Shown here in pieces: positions 52,578 through 61,833 of a stretch of 64,000 nucleotides of DNA. How positions within the stretch are numbered: the first letter of the stretch is position 1; every line of letters begins with the position of its first letter. The notes beneath the pieces are model-generated. The model ran no database searches. It was not told the DNA's origin and saw only the letters and a list, made by a program, of their open reading frames with translations. This DNA is from Agromyces rhizosphaerae (GTDB lineage: Bacteria; Actinomycetota; Actinomycetes; Actinomycetales; Microbacteriaceae). Both the position numbers and the translations under genes were made by a program. Where the stretch lies: the NCBI RefSeq assembly GCF_027925245.1, contig NZ_BSDP01000001.1:1860001-1924000 (forward strand), read 5' to 3'.

Positions 52578-53252
52578 CTACTCGCGCCCCTCCTCGAGCG
52601 GGATGAGCATGGTGCGGAACCCGCCGGGCGTCTCGTGCAGCCCCCAGATGCGCTCGGCGACGTCGTCGATGCCGTTGGGGAGCTGGAGCTTCGGGATCCC
52701 ACCAGGAATGACGAGCTGCACCACGCGCACGCCCTCCTCGGCGAGGGCGTGGTGCAGCATCTCGCCGTACGCGCTCTCGGCGGGGAACGCGACCGACGTG
52801 CCCGAGAACCCGGGCCGTGCCTGCACCGACGTGCCGCCGTTGATCAGGATGATCGTGCCGTCGCCGGCCTCGCGCATCGCGGGCAGCACTGCGCGGGCGG
52901 CAGTGATCAGCCCGAGGGCTGAGAAGCTCAGCGCCTCGAGCGCGAGCTCGGGGGTGAGGTCGAGCACGGGCTCCAGGTACGTGCGGGACGGCAACGGGCT
53001 GTACTGCAGCACGTCGATCGGCCCGAGGTCGGCCGCCGCCTGCGCGAGCGCGGCCTCGAGCGACGCGGCCTCGCGCACGTCGGCGGCGTACCCGCGTGCG
53101 GTCACCCCGCCCTCGCCCAGCTCGGCGGCCAGCGCATCGAGCTTCGCCTGGTCGCGCGAGATCAGCGCGACCTGGAACCCCTCGCGTCCGAACCTGCGGG
53201 CGACCGCGGCACCGAGACCGGGCCCTGCTCCGACGATGGCGATGGTGGGCAT
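52578..53252 (-). CDS. SDR-family oxidoreductase, atypical
   Basis: The protein has 224 residues. The Rossmann motif is GAGPGLGAAVARRFGREGF (about 8-26), a GAGPGLG variant of TGxxxGxG. The expected NNAG is replaced by LQYSPLPS and the Tyr-x3-Lys triad is not evident in SAYGEMLHHALAEE. It may bind a nucleotide without being a classical dehydrogenase. GAGGAGGT with 5-nt spacing supports ATG 53252. Confidence 0.75.
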   Translation of the reverse strand: MPTIAIVGAGPGLGAAVARRFGREGFQVALISRDQAKLDALAAELGEGGVTARGYAADVREAASLEAALAQAAADLGPIDVLQYSPLPSRTYLEPVLDLTPELALEALSFSALGLITAARAVLPAMREAGDGTIILINGGTSVQARPGFSGTSVAFPAESAYGEMLHHALAEEGVRVVQLVIPGGIPKLQLPNGIDDVAERIWGLHETPGGFRTMLIPLEEGRE

Positions 53253-53340
53253 GGGCTACCTCCTCGTAGGCGTGGACCGTCCCGACGATACCGCCACCCC
53301 GCACCGCGCGGGCCGCCCGGGCCGAAGCGGGTCTCCGGGT

Positions 53341-53880
53341 TCAGGCGATCGGATGCCGGTGGACGTCGGTCTCGAGCGTGACGCCGTTCAGGTCGAGGTA
53401 GAGGCGGCGCTCGGTGACCGAGACGGTGAGCTCGTTGCGGCGCTCGAGGTGCGCGGTGGCGGCGTCGAGGAAGCCCGGGTCGAACGAGTACAGGGCGAGC
53501 TCGTCGACGCGGTGGATGCGCTTGCCCGACCACTGCGCGGCGACCTTGGCCGGGTCGCGGTGCGTGTAGACGGCGGTGCGCTCGGCCTGCATGCTGCCGG
53601 TGTGCAGGCGCTCGGCGTCGGGCGCCCCGACCTCGATCCACGCCGTGATCGACCCGGTGAGGTCGCGCACCAGCACGGCCGGCAGGTCGGTGGCCGAGAC
53701 GCCGTCGCTGAAGGCGATGCCCTCCTCGTACTCGAGGCAGTACGCGAGCACGCGCGTGAGCATGAATGCGTCGGTCTCCGAGGGGTGCCGGGCGACGCGC
53801 AACGAGAGCTCCTCGTAGACGCCGCGGTCGACGTCGGCCAGGTGCACCGTGAACGTGTGGACCGTCGCGCCTGTCGCCAT
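53341..53880 (-). CDS. YaeQ-family protein
   Basis: The protein has 179 residues. GATVHTFTVHLADVDRGVYEELSLRVARHPSETDAFMLTRVLAYCLEYEEGIAFSDGVS (about 4-62) is the YaeQ signature with its PD-(D/E)xK-like fold, followed by WIEVGAPDAERLH. E. coli YaeQ was linked to RfaH suppression; function remains unclear. ATG 53880. Confidence 0.85.
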   Translation of the reverse strand: MATGATVHTFTVHLADVDRGVYEELSLRVARHPSETDAFMLTRVLAYCLEYEEGIAFSDGVSATDLPAVLVRDLTGSITAWIEVGAPDAERLHTGSMQAERTAVYTHRDPAKVAAQWSGKRIHRVDELALYSFDPGFLDAATAHLERRNELTVSVTERRLYLDLNGVTLETDVHRHPIA

Positions 53881-53891
53881 GGGATGCGAGC

Positions 53892-55280
53892 CTACGCGCT
53901 CGCCGCGGGGGCGGCGGACAGGGCCTCGTCGACGGCCCGGGCCGCCGCGGCGAAGCGCGCCCGCTCGACGTCGTCGTAGTCGTGGGCGGCGACGGATGCC
54001 ACGAGCCGGGCCGCCTGCTCGCGCACCGCCTCGCCCCGCTCGCCCGCACCGGTCTGCAGCGCGACGTCGTGCAGTAGCTGGAACATCCGCGCTGCGACGA
54101 CCGGGTCGCCCGCGCCGTACCGGCGCGGCTGCTCGAGCGCCACCTCGAGCAGGTCGGTGAAGTCGTGCGTGCGGTGCACGAGGCGCGGCACGCCGTGCTC
54201 GTCGACCAGCGCGGCGGGCTCCGGGTCGAGCCGCGCGATCGCGCACAGCAGCGCCGAGAGGTGGCTGAGCGCGTGCACCGCGGTCGTCGGGTCGTTCACG
54301 CCGGGCGAGAGCGCACGCGCGGCGATGTCGACGAGCTGGCGGAGCCCGAACCCGATGTCCTGCGCGGCGGTGCGCTCGTAGCCCGTGTCGTGGGCGGCCA
54401 CGACGGCGTCGGCGATCTCGGACGGGTCGCGCTCAGGGGCATCCGCTCGGCCCTCGCTCACCATGCTGCGCGGCCACCAGTCGGCCAGCGGCGTGCCCTC
54501 GATGACGCTCGAGCCGATCGCGCGGCGCTCGGCGATCACGATGTCGAAGCGCTCCGCGGCCTCGATGAGGGCGTGGCGGTCGACGCCGGTGAGGAATCCG
54601 GAGCGACGCGCGGGCACGGTCGTGGCCGTCGACGGCCGCTCGGGCGCGGCCCCGACGCCGTCGAGCTCGGTGGCCTCGAGCAGGTCGATCGTGCGCTGCG
54701 TCTCGCGGTGCACGTCGCGCATGATCGTCTCGACGCGCAGCTGGCGGGCGAGGTGGGCGAGGAAGAAGACCAGCACGATCACGCTGGCGAACGTGAGCAC
54801 GCTCGCGAGGGTGACCGCGATGCGCGGGATGAACGGGTCGCCGTTCGCGTCGTCCACCGTGCGCAGCACCGTCAGTGCGTAGGCGAACGTGGCGAGGAAG
54901 AGCGCGAGCGTGCCGTGCACCATGCGGTCCTGCGCGAACAGGCGCAGCACGCGCGGCGACGCCTGGCTGCTCGCGAGCTGCAGCGCGACGACCGTGAGCG
55001 AGAAGGTCAGCGACGTGGCGGTGATGAGCGAGCCCGCGATGGCCGAGAGCACCGCTCGTGCCGAGTCGGTGCCGCCGCCGAAGAGCACGGCCTCGAGGGC
55101 CGCCGGGAGGTCGGGGTCGACGGCGCGGTCGATCGCGGGGATGGCGAGGCCGGCGACGACCGCGGCCACGACAGCGACGGTCGGCACGGGCCAGAGCCGG
55201 GTGCCGAACGCGTCGGTGAACGCGGCCCACCTGCGGAGCATCCGCCCCCTGCCGGCATCCGATCGGCTCGCTACGGCCAC
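53892..55280 (-). CDS. DUF2254-family membrane protein
   Basis: The protein has 462 residues. Four N-terminal helices, including ITATSLTFSLTVVALQLASSQASPRVLRLFAQDR (DUF2254 hallmark), are followed by a large soluble domain with QDIGFGLRQLVDIAARALSPGVNDPTTAVHALSHL, also conserved. Function is unknown. The start is GTG 55280, preceded by AGGAGGTG. It lies between yaeQ and purQ without obvious relation to either. Confidence 0.88.
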   Translation of the reverse strand: MAVASRSDAGRGRMLRRWAAFTDAFGTRLWPVPTVAVVAAVVAGLAIPAIDRAVDPDLPAALEAVLFGGGTDSARAVLSAIAGSLITATSLTFSLTVVALQLASSQASPRVLRLFAQDRMVHGTLALFLATFAYALTVLRTVDDANGDPFIPRIAVTLASVLTFASVIVLVFFLAHLARQLRVETIMRDVHRETQRTIDLLEATELDGVGAAPERPSTATTVPARRSGFLTGVDRHALIEAAERFDIVIAERRAIGSSVIEGTPLADWWPRSMVSEGRADAPERDPSEIADAVVAAHDTGYERTAAQDIGFGLRQLVDIAARALSPGVNDPTTAVHALSHLSALLCAIARLDPEPAALVDEHGVPRLVHRTHDFTDLLEVALEQPRRYGAGDPVVAARMFQLLHDVALQTGAGERGEAVREQAARLVASVAAHDYDDVERARFAAAARAVDEALSAAPAASA

Positions 55281-55327
55281 GGCACCTCCTCGTGTCGGTG
55301 CTGCCGATCGTACCGGCCGACCGCGGG

Positions 55328-56026
<699 letters not shown>

Positions 56027-56028
56027 GG

Positions 56029-56424
56029 TCAGTGCGTCTCGCCCGCGGGGGCGTCGTAGCCGACCCCGTCGTGCGCCTCGGGCGCGGTCGCGGCAGCCTC
56101 GGCGATCTCCGCGTCGGTGAGCGACACGTCGACCGTCTCGCTGTCGGTCTCGTCGGCCGGCGGCGCGGTCACCTCGTCGTCGCCCCAGTGGATCGCGACG
56201 ACGTCCTCGATCACGCCGTTCGAGAGGATGTCGGCCGCGATCTGCTCGATGTCGGCGCGCACCGCGTCATCGACGGGACCGTCGACGGTGAGCTCGAATC
56301 GCTTGCCGATGCGCACGCCGGTGACGGCCTCGTGACCCGTGCGGGAGAGGGCGCCGGCGACGGCCTTCCCCTGCGGGTCGAGCAGCTCGGCCTTGGGCAT
56401 CACGTCGACGACGATGGTGGGCAC
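56029..56424 (-). CDS. purS: Phosphoribosylformylglycinamidine synthase subunit PurS, with C-terminal extension
   Basis: The protein has 131 residues. Residues 1-82 are PurS ([47 protein letters not shown]), the small protein that bridges PurL and PurQ. The usual PurS is about 80 residues, so the last 45-50 residues (acidic, Ala/Glu-rich) are an extension, apparently common in this lineage. The start is GTG 56424, with GGAGA upstream. Confidence 0.92.
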   Translation of the reverse strand: MPTIVVDVMPKAELLDPQGKAVAGALSRTGHEAVTGVRIGKRFELTVDGPVDDAVRADIEQIAADILSNGVIEDVVAIHWGDDEVTAPPADETDSETVDVSLTDAEIAEAAATAPEAHDGVGYDAPAGETH

Positions 56425-56481
56425 CGTGGTTCTCCGTCCGATGGGTGATGGGGATGCCCTTGGAGTCTACCGGCGCGCAGG

Positions 56482-57051
56482 TCAGGAGTCGGTTCCGGTG
56501 CCCTCCTGCTCGCCCCACTCGCCGCGGTCGGGGCGCTCGCCGCGCTCGCCGGGGCCGCCGGGCAGGCCGGGGAAGTCGCCGTCGGCCGGGCGATCGACGC
56601 CGACGACCGCGCGCACGCCGAAGAAGCCGGTGGTCGCGGCGCCGGTGGCGAAGCCCGCACCGAACAGCAGCAGGCCGGCGACGGCACCGGCGGTGATCAG
56701 GAACCAGAGGCGGCGGTACCAGGGGGTGCGCGGCTCGGCCGGCTCGGTGGTGGCGGTGGTGGCCGCGGGCGCTGCCGCGGCGGGGGCGTAGGCCTGCGGC
56801 GCGCCGTCGGCGGTGGCCCGGGGGAGCGGTGTGGTGGGACCGGTGGCGGCGGCGGGCTCGGGGGTGTCCGTCGAGGTCAGGGCGGCGGATGCCTCGGAGG
56901 CATCCGCCTGCTCGGCCTCGGGTGCCGGGCCCTCGGTCTCGGGCGTCGTGCCCTCGGCGTCGGGGTTCGGGTCTGCGGGCGTGTACTCGGTCGGGCCGGC
57001 GTCGTCGCCGGTGCCCTCCGGGGAGCGGTCGTCGTTCTGCATGTGAGACAT
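56482..57051 (-). CDS. Hypothetical membrane protein with Pro/Ala/Thr-rich tail
   Basis: The protein has 189 residues. About 110 acidic, low-complexity, Pro/Ala/Thr/Glu-rich residues are followed by one helix (RLWFLITAGAVAGLLLFGAGFATGA, about 115-139) and a short C-terminal tail with Gly/Glu/Arg repeats (PGGPGERGERPDRGE). Such layouts are usual for single-pass proteins of unknown role. The ATG is at 57051, with a second at 57042. Confidence 0.6.
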   Translation of the reverse strand: MSHMQNDDRSPEGTGDDAGPTEYTPADPNPDAEGTTPETEGPAPEAEQADASEASAALTSTDTPEPAAATGPTTPLPRATADGAPQAYAPAAAAPAATTATTEPAEPRTPWYRRLWFLITAGAVAGLLLFGAGFATGAATTGFFGVRAVVGVDRPADGDFPGLPGGPGERGERPDRGEWGEQEGTGTDS

Positions 57052-57137
57052 GCTCGACCACGGGGCTATGGGCGACCCGGCACGAAGCTATGGATTCGCC
57101 CAGACCTCGGCCGCCCGCTCGGCCGGTGCGTGCCGGC

Positions 57138-58397
57138 TCAGGCCAGCCCGGCCTCGCGGGCGCGGACCGCGCGCAGCGCCTCGCGCACCGCGGCCATGCC
57201 GTGGAACGTCTCCTCGAAGCTCGTCGACAGCGGCGAGAGGCCGACCCGCAGCCCGCCCGGATCGCGGTAGTCGGGCAGCACGTCGCGCTCCCACAGCGCG
57301 GCCACGACCTCGCGCATCGCGGGATGCGACAGCGTGACGTGGCCGCCGCGGTCGGCCGCTGCCCGCGGCGATGCCACCTCGACCCCGAGCGGTGCGAGCC
57401 ACTCGTCGCTCAGGGCGATCGCGAACTCGGTGAGGGCGACCGACTTCGCGCGCACCGCGGGCATGCCGGCGTCGGCGATCATCTCGATCGTGTCCTGCAT
57501 CGCGAGCATCGCGACGATCGGCGGGGTGCCGCTGATGAAGCGGCGCATGCCCGGGCCCGGCACGTACGACGGACCCATCGCGAACACGTCCGCGGTGCCC
57601 ATCCAGCCCTGGATCGGCTGCGCGAGCGCGGCCTGCAGGTCCTCGCGCACGTACGCGAACGCGGGGGAGCCGGGGCCGCCGTTCAGGTACTTGTACGTGC
57701 AGCCGACGGCGAGGTCGAACCCCCAGGCATCCGCCTCGACCGGCACCGACCCGGCCGAGTGGCAGAGGTCCCACAGCACCAGCGCGCCCGAGTCCTGCGC
57801 GATGCGCGTGAGCTCGGGGGCATCCGCCAGATAGCCCGACCGGTAGGCGACGTGGCTCAGCACGACCAGTGCCGTCTCCGGCCCGACCGCTGCGCGCAGC
57901 TGCCCGGCGGTCACGCCCGAGTCGCGCGCGACCTCGATCCAGCGCAGGCGGGCGCCGCGCTCGCGGGCGATGCCGTCGAGCAGGTAGCGGTCGGTGGGGA
58001 AGTCGTCGCTGCCGACCACGATCTCGACGCGGGCCGGGTCGCGGGCGAGCTGCGCGTCGACCGCAGCGCGCGCGAGCTTGTAGAGCAGCACGGTCGTGGA
58101 GTCGCCGATGACCGTCTGGCCGGGCGCGGCGCCGATGACGTGCCGGCCGATGTCGTCGCCGATGCGGAACGGCAGCTCCATCCACTCCTCGTCCCACCCG
58201 CGGATGAGGCGCTCGCCCCATGCCTCGCGCAGGAACCGCTCGACCCGCTCGATCGCCGAGACCGGCGGGCGGCCCAGCGAGTTGCCGTCGAAGTAGACGA
58301 GCGGGGTGTCGGCGCCGTGGAAGCGCGCGCGAAAGTGGGCGAGGCCGTCGGCGCGGTCCTGGCGGCGCGCCCACGCGAGGTGGCGGTCGAGGCTCAT
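57138..58397 (-). CDS. kynU: Kynureninase
   Basis: This 419-residue PLP enzyme has LVYFDGNSLGRPP (about 32-44), DLCHSAGSVPVEADAWGFDLAVGCTYKYLNGGPGSPAF (the PLP Lys lies in TYKYLNGGPG), and PIQGWMG. It hydrolyses kynurenine to anthranilate and alanine. ATG 58397 was chosen (GGAG 3 nt upstream; ATG 58406 is possible). It is the last gene of the kynA-amidohydrolase-kynU cluster, in the minus direction. A nested palindrome lies just upstream of its start. Confidence 0.92.
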   Translation of the reverse strand: MSLDRHLAWARRQDRADGLAHFRARFHGADTPLVYFDGNSLGRPPVSAIERVERFLREAWGERLIRGWDEEWMELPFRIGDDIGRHVIGAAPGQTVIGDSTTVLLYKLARAAVDAQLARDPARVEIVVGSDDFPTDRYLLDGIARERGARLRWIEVARDSGVTAGQLRAAVGPETALVVLSHVAYRSGYLADAPELTRIAQDSGALVLWDLCHSAGSVPVEADAWGFDLAVGCTYKYLNGGPGSPAFAYVREDLQAALAQPIQGWMGTADVFAMGPSYVPGPGMRRFISGTPPIVAMLAMQDTIEMIADAGMPAVRAKSVALTEFAIALSDEWLAPLGVEVASPRAAADRGGHVTLSHPAMREVVAALWERDVLPDYRDPGGLRVGLSPLSTSFEETFHGMAAVREALRAVRAREAGLA

Positions 58398-58441
58398 GGA
58401 CTCCATTCTCGGCGACGCGCCCTGTTCGGGTCCCGCCAGTT

Positions 58442-58545
58442 CGGCACGTGCCGTTCGCACCGGCCCGTCGAGCTGGCACCGGCCCGTGCTCCAGCGCGGG
58501 CCGGTGTGACGTGCACCTGCCGGTGTTAGCGGCACGTGCCGGTGC
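58442..58545. repeat. Nested palindromes between amidohydrolase and kynU genes
   Basis: CACCGGCCCG (58477-58486) pairs exactly with CGGGCCGGTG (58497-58506). Self-complementary GGCACGTGCC occurs at 58443-58452 and 58531-58540, and GCACCGGCCCGT is repeated. The interval 58398-58571 holds no gene. It may pause transcription within the operon. Confidence 0.5.
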
Positions 58546-58571
58546 GAGCGGGCGGATGCGGCGGGGCCGCG

Positions 58572-59549
58572 TCAGATGTGCTGCTCGAACGCCTCGGCGG
58601 GCACGACGTGGGCGCCGGTGAGCCAGGCTGCGAACTCGTCGGACGCCGCCGGGGGCGGGCCGGGGATCCACGTGGCGACGCCGTCGGGCGGGCCGACGGG
58701 CCAGGTCGCGATCATCGCGGCGAGCACGTCGGCGGGCGCGAGGCCTGCGTCGAGGAGACCCTGCACCTCGCGCGGGTTCACGCCGAGGGGCAGGTCGCCG
58801 TTGCCGAGGTCGGTGCCCCAGAGCACGGTGCCGCCGGCCGCGTGGAAGCGGGCGAGGTTGTCGAGCGCGACCGCGTGGTCGGCGCCGCGGCCGCCGCGGT
58901 CGTGGATGTCGAGCGACGAGATCCAGCGCTGCCCGGCGGCGACGGCGCGGGCGATGAGGGCGTCGTCGAGGCGCTCGGTCCACGGGGTGTGCGCGAGCGC
59001 GTCGACGCCGGCGTCGAGCGCGCGCTCGGCCATGCCCGCGCCCTGGACGTGCGCCACGACCGGCAGTCCGGCCGCCCGTGCCGCGGCCACGACCTCGGCG
59101 AGGCCGTCCGGGTCGAGCACCGGCCCGTCGTCGGCGTGCAGCGTGACCTTGACGACGGATGCCCCGAACGAGTGCTGCTCCTCCACGGCCGCCTCGGCGG
59201 GGGTGCGGCCCGCCGCGTGGTGCTCGAGGCGCCCGGTCCGCACCGCACGCACCGCGCCGGCCGGCGCCCAGTCGCGGTCGCTCGGGTACCCGCCGGGCGC
59301 GGTCAGGAACGCTCCCGCGTACGCCACCTGCGGCGAGTGGTGCTCGTCGGCGAGGCGCGAGAGCGCGGCCGGCTCGCCCCCGAGGTCGAGCACCGACGCG
59401 ATGCCGCCCGCGACGATGCCGTGCAGGTCGACGAGCGCGAGGTGCACGTGGTGGTCGCAGAGCGGGGGGAGGGCGATGCCGTCCTCGCCCGTGACGCCGT
59501 GGCGCACGTGCCGCGCGAGCGGGCCGAGCAGCGGATCGACGTCGGTCAC
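58572..59549 (-). CDS. Metal-dependent amidohydrolase, candidate N-formylkynurenine formamidase
   Basis: The protein has 325 residues. Amidohydrolase-superfamily metal site: HxH in DHHVHL (His34, His36), His in VVAHVQGAGM, His in ALAHTPW, and Asp in LWGTDLGNGD. It lies between kynA and kynU, exactly where the N-formylkynurenine step is needed, and no KynB- or arylformamidase-type gene is seen. I infer that it hydrolyses N-formylkynurenine; the family alone does not prove this. The start is GTG 59549, with GAGGAGG upstream. Confidence 0.75.
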   Translation of the reverse strand: MTDVDPLLGPLARHVRHGVTGEDGIALPPLCDHHVHLALVDLHGIVAGGIASVLDLGGEPAALSRLADEHHSPQVAYAGAFLTAPGGYPSDRDWAPAGAVRAVRTGRLEHHAAGRTPAEAAVEEQHSFGASVVKVTLHADDGPVLDPDGLAEVVAAARAAGLPVVAHVQGAGMAERALDAGVDALAHTPWTERLDDALIARAVAAGQRWISSLDIHDRGGRGADHAVALDNLARFHAAGGTVLWGTDLGNGDLPLGVNPREVQGLLDAGLAPADVLAAMIATWPVGPPDGVATWIPGPPPAASDEFAAWLTGAHVVPAEAFEQHI

Positions 59550-59635
59550 GGTGCCTCCTCGGTGCGGGCGACCGGGCGGATGCTCCGGGGCACCCGAGCC
59601 CCGGCCGGGCGGGGTTGCGCGCAGCGGGGCATCCG

Positions 59636-60511
59636 TCACGCCCCGATCTCGGTGCGCACCGCGTACAGCTCGGGGAAGAACGTGAGCTGCAGCGCCTTCT
59701 GCAGGAACGGGGCGCCGCTCGAGCCGCCGGTGCCCGTCTTCATGCCGATGATGCGCTCGACGGTCTTCAGGTGGCGGAAGCGCCAGAACTGGAAGTTGTC
59801 CTCGAGGTCGACGAGCTCCTCGCAGGTCTCGTACGCCGACCAGTGGTGCTCGGTGTCGGCGTAGATCGCGGTGAACATCGGCACGAGCTCGGGCTGGAAG
59901 GTCCAGGCCTTCGTGACGTCGCGGTCGAGCACCGCCTGCGGCACGGGGTAGCCCGCGCGGGCGAGCAGCCGCAGGAACTCGTCGTACAGGCTCGGCGACT
60001 CGAGGGCCTCGCGCAGCAGCGCGTCGGCGGCGAGGTCGTCCTCGAAGACCTGGAGCATCCGCTCGTTCTTGTTGCCGAGCACGAACTCGACCGCGCGGTA
60101 CTGGTACGACTGGAACCCGCTCGCGTTGCCGAGGAAGTCGCGGAACTGGCTGTACTCGGTGGGCGTCAGCGTCGCGAGCACCGACCACTGCTCGGTGAGC
60201 GTGCGCTGGATGTGCTTCACGCGCGCGATGCACTTGAGCGCCGGGGCGAGCTCGTCGTGGCGGAGCAGGTCGCGCGCGGTGCGCAGCTCGTGCAGCATGA
60301 GCTTCAGCCAGAGCTCGGTGGTCTGGTGCTGGATGATGAACAGCAGCTCGTCGTGGTGCTCGGGACGACTGACCGGATGCTGCGCCGAGAGCACCTGCCC
60401 GAGCTCGAGGTAGCCGCCGTAGCTCATGCGCTCGCTGAAGTCGGTCACGACCGACTCCTCGATCGTGCGCGTGTTCTGCTCGACGCCCGATTCCTGCTCG
60501 TCCGCGCTCAC
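59636..60511 (-). CDS. kynA: Tryptophan 2,3-dioxygenase
   Basis: The protein has 291 residues. MSYGGYLELGQVLSAQHPVS, HHDELLFIIQHQTTELWLKLMLHEL (about 51-75; heme-distal residues), GNASGFQSYQYRAVEF and WRFRHLKTVERIIGMKTGTGGSSG (proximal His and substrate loop) are all typical. It opens the indole ring of Trp to N-formylkynurenine. GTG 60511 lies 7 nt after TAGGCT (minus strand), a leaderless start. First gene of the kyn cluster. Confidence 0.95.
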   Translation of the reverse strand: MSADEQESGVEQNTRTIEESVVTDFSERMSYGGYLELGQVLSAQHPVSRPEHHDELLFIIQHQTTELWLKLMLHELRTARDLLRHDELAPALKCIARVKHIQRTLTEQWSVLATLTPTEYSQFRDFLGNASGFQSYQYRAVEFVLGNKNERMLQVFEDDLAADALLREALESPSLYDEFLRLLARAGYPVPQAVLDRDVTKAWTFQPELVPMFTAIYADTEHHWSAYETCEELVDLEDNFQFWRFRHLKTVERIIGMKTGTGGSSGAPFLQKALQLTFFPELYAVRTEIGA

Positions 60512-60578
60512 GATCGCCAGCCTAGCGAGGCCGGTGCGCGCGGCGTGTGTGTGGGCGGCTGGGCCTAGGCTCGGGCGC

Positions 60579-60881
60579 ATGGGGGAGCAGCTGACATTTC
60601 GCGCCGAGGTGTGGCAGTGGGATGCGCGCACCGAGGAGGGCTGGTACTTCGTGACGCTGCCCACGGGTCCGTCGGAGGAGATCGCCGACCGGCCGCGCCC
60701 GCCGCGCGGGTTCGGGTCGGTGAAGGTGCGCGTGCGGGTCGGCGGGTCGAGCTGGGCGACGTCGATCTTCCCCGATTCGAAGGCCGGCGCCTACGTGCTG
60801 CCGCTCAAGAAGGCGGTGCGGAAGGCCGAGGGCATCGAGCTGGGCGACGAGGTCGAGGTCGAGCTCGAGACCCTCGAGTAG
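60579..60881 (+). CDS. DUF1905-domain protein
   Basis: This 100-residue small beta-barrel has TFRAEVWQWDARTEEGWYFVTLP (about 6-28), RGFGSVKVRVRVGGSSWATSIFP and LKKAVRKAEGIELGDEVEVELE, which match DUF1905, a domain often fused to a YdeI/OmpD-like part but here alone. Function unknown. ATG 60579 lies 7 nt after TAGGCT, divergent from kynA with 67 nt between starts. It is convergent with the VOC gene with a 7-nt gap. Confidence 0.85.
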   Translation: MGEQLTFRAEVWQWDARTEEGWYFVTLPTGPSEEIADRPRPPRGFGSVKVRVRVGGSSWATSIFPDSKAGAYVLPLKKAVRKAEGIELGDEVEVELETLE

Positions 60882-60888
60882 GCGGCGC

Positions 60889-61785
60889 TCAGCCGGCGGA
60901 GCGCACCTGCACGACGTTGTCCCACGGGTCGTCGAACTCGAGAGCGCGGCCGTCGTCGCGCGCGGCCACGCCGAAGTGCGCCATGCGCTCCCCCAGCTCG
61001 CCCACGTCGTCGGCGCCCGGCACGACGATCTCGACGCGACCGAGCCCCAGCGCGAGCTGCCGGCGCCCGGCGCCCGCGCTCTTCCAGGTGTTCATCGCCA
61101 TGTGGTGGTGGTACCCGCCGGCCGACACGAACAGCGCCTGCGGACCGAATGTCGCCGTGGTCTCGAAGCCGAGGCGGTCGACGTAGAACTCGCGCGCGCT
61201 CGCGATGTCGCCGACGGAGAGGTGCACGTGCCCCACGACGGCGTCGCCGAGGCGCGGCCCCGAGGCATCCGTCGCCATGCCCTGCTCGGTCAGGTGCTCC
61301 TGCAGGAAGGCGTTCGGGTCGAGGAACAGCGTGGCCATCTCGACCGACCCGTGGGTCCACGACCACTCGGTGCGATCGCGGTCCCAGTAGAGCTCGACGC
61401 CGTTGCCCTCGGGGTCGTCGAAGTAGAACGCCTGGCTCACGAGGTGGTCGGCGCTGCCGGTGAACGTGCCGGGGTAGCGCGTCGCGACCGAGTAGACGGC
61501 GGCGGCGAGCGCGGCCTGGTCGTCGAACAGCACGGCGGTGTGGAAGAGGCCGGCGCTGCGGGGGCTCGCGTGCTTCAGCTCGGGCGCGTGCTGGAGGATC
61601 ACGAGCGGGGTCGTGCCGCGGCCGAGCACCGCGACCGGGCCGTCGTGGCTCAGCAGGTCGAGGGTGACGCCGTCGCGGTAGTAGCGGATCATCGCGTCGA
61701 GGTCGGCGACGCGCAGGGTGACCGCGCCCATGCCGGTGTCGGGGGCGAGCAGTCCGGATGCCCCGGGGAGATTAGTTGTACTCAC
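60889..61785 (-). CDS. VOC-family (glyoxalase/extradiol dioxygenase-like) protein
   Basis: This 298-residue protein has two VOC modules. MGAVTLRVADLDAMIRYYRDGVTLDLLS starts the first; VVGHVHLSVGDIASAREFYVDRLGFETTATFG starts the second. FHTAVLF, DPEGNGVELYWDR and the YHHHMAMNTWKS block resemble CatE-type catechol-2,3-dioxygenases. It may act on a quinone or catechol. GTG 61785 is the start and lies within the palindromic operator, suggesting a leaderless or very short leader. Confidence 0.85.
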   Translation of the reverse strand: MSTTNLPGASGLLAPDTGMGAVTLRVADLDAMIRYYRDGVTLDLLSHDGPVAVLGRGTTPLVILQHAPELKHASPRSAGLFHTAVLFDDQAALAAAVYSVATRYPGTFTGSADHLVSQAFYFDDPEGNGVELYWDRDRTEWSWTHGSVEMATLFLDPNAFLQEHLTEQGMATDASGPRLGDAVVGHVHLSVGDIASAREFYVDRLGFETTATFGPQALFVSAGGYHHHMAMNTWKSAGAGRRQLALGLGRVEIVVPGADDVGELGERMAHFGVAARDDGRALEFDDPWDNVVQVRSAG

Positions 61786-61791
61786 AAGTAA
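61772..61791 (-). promoter_or_regulatory. AT-rich palindrome at the VOC gene start (MarR-type operator)
   Basis: TTAGTTGT (61772-61779) and ACAAGTAA (61784-61791) are complementary at seven of eight positions, with a 4-nt spacer. It overlaps the GTG start and stands out from the GC-rich surroundings. Spacing and sequence resemble MarR-family operators. No MarR gene is in the window. Confidence 0.6.
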
Positions 61792-61833
61792 ATTGAACCA
61801 CGGTGAGGGCGCCGGCATTCCCGGCGCACGGAA

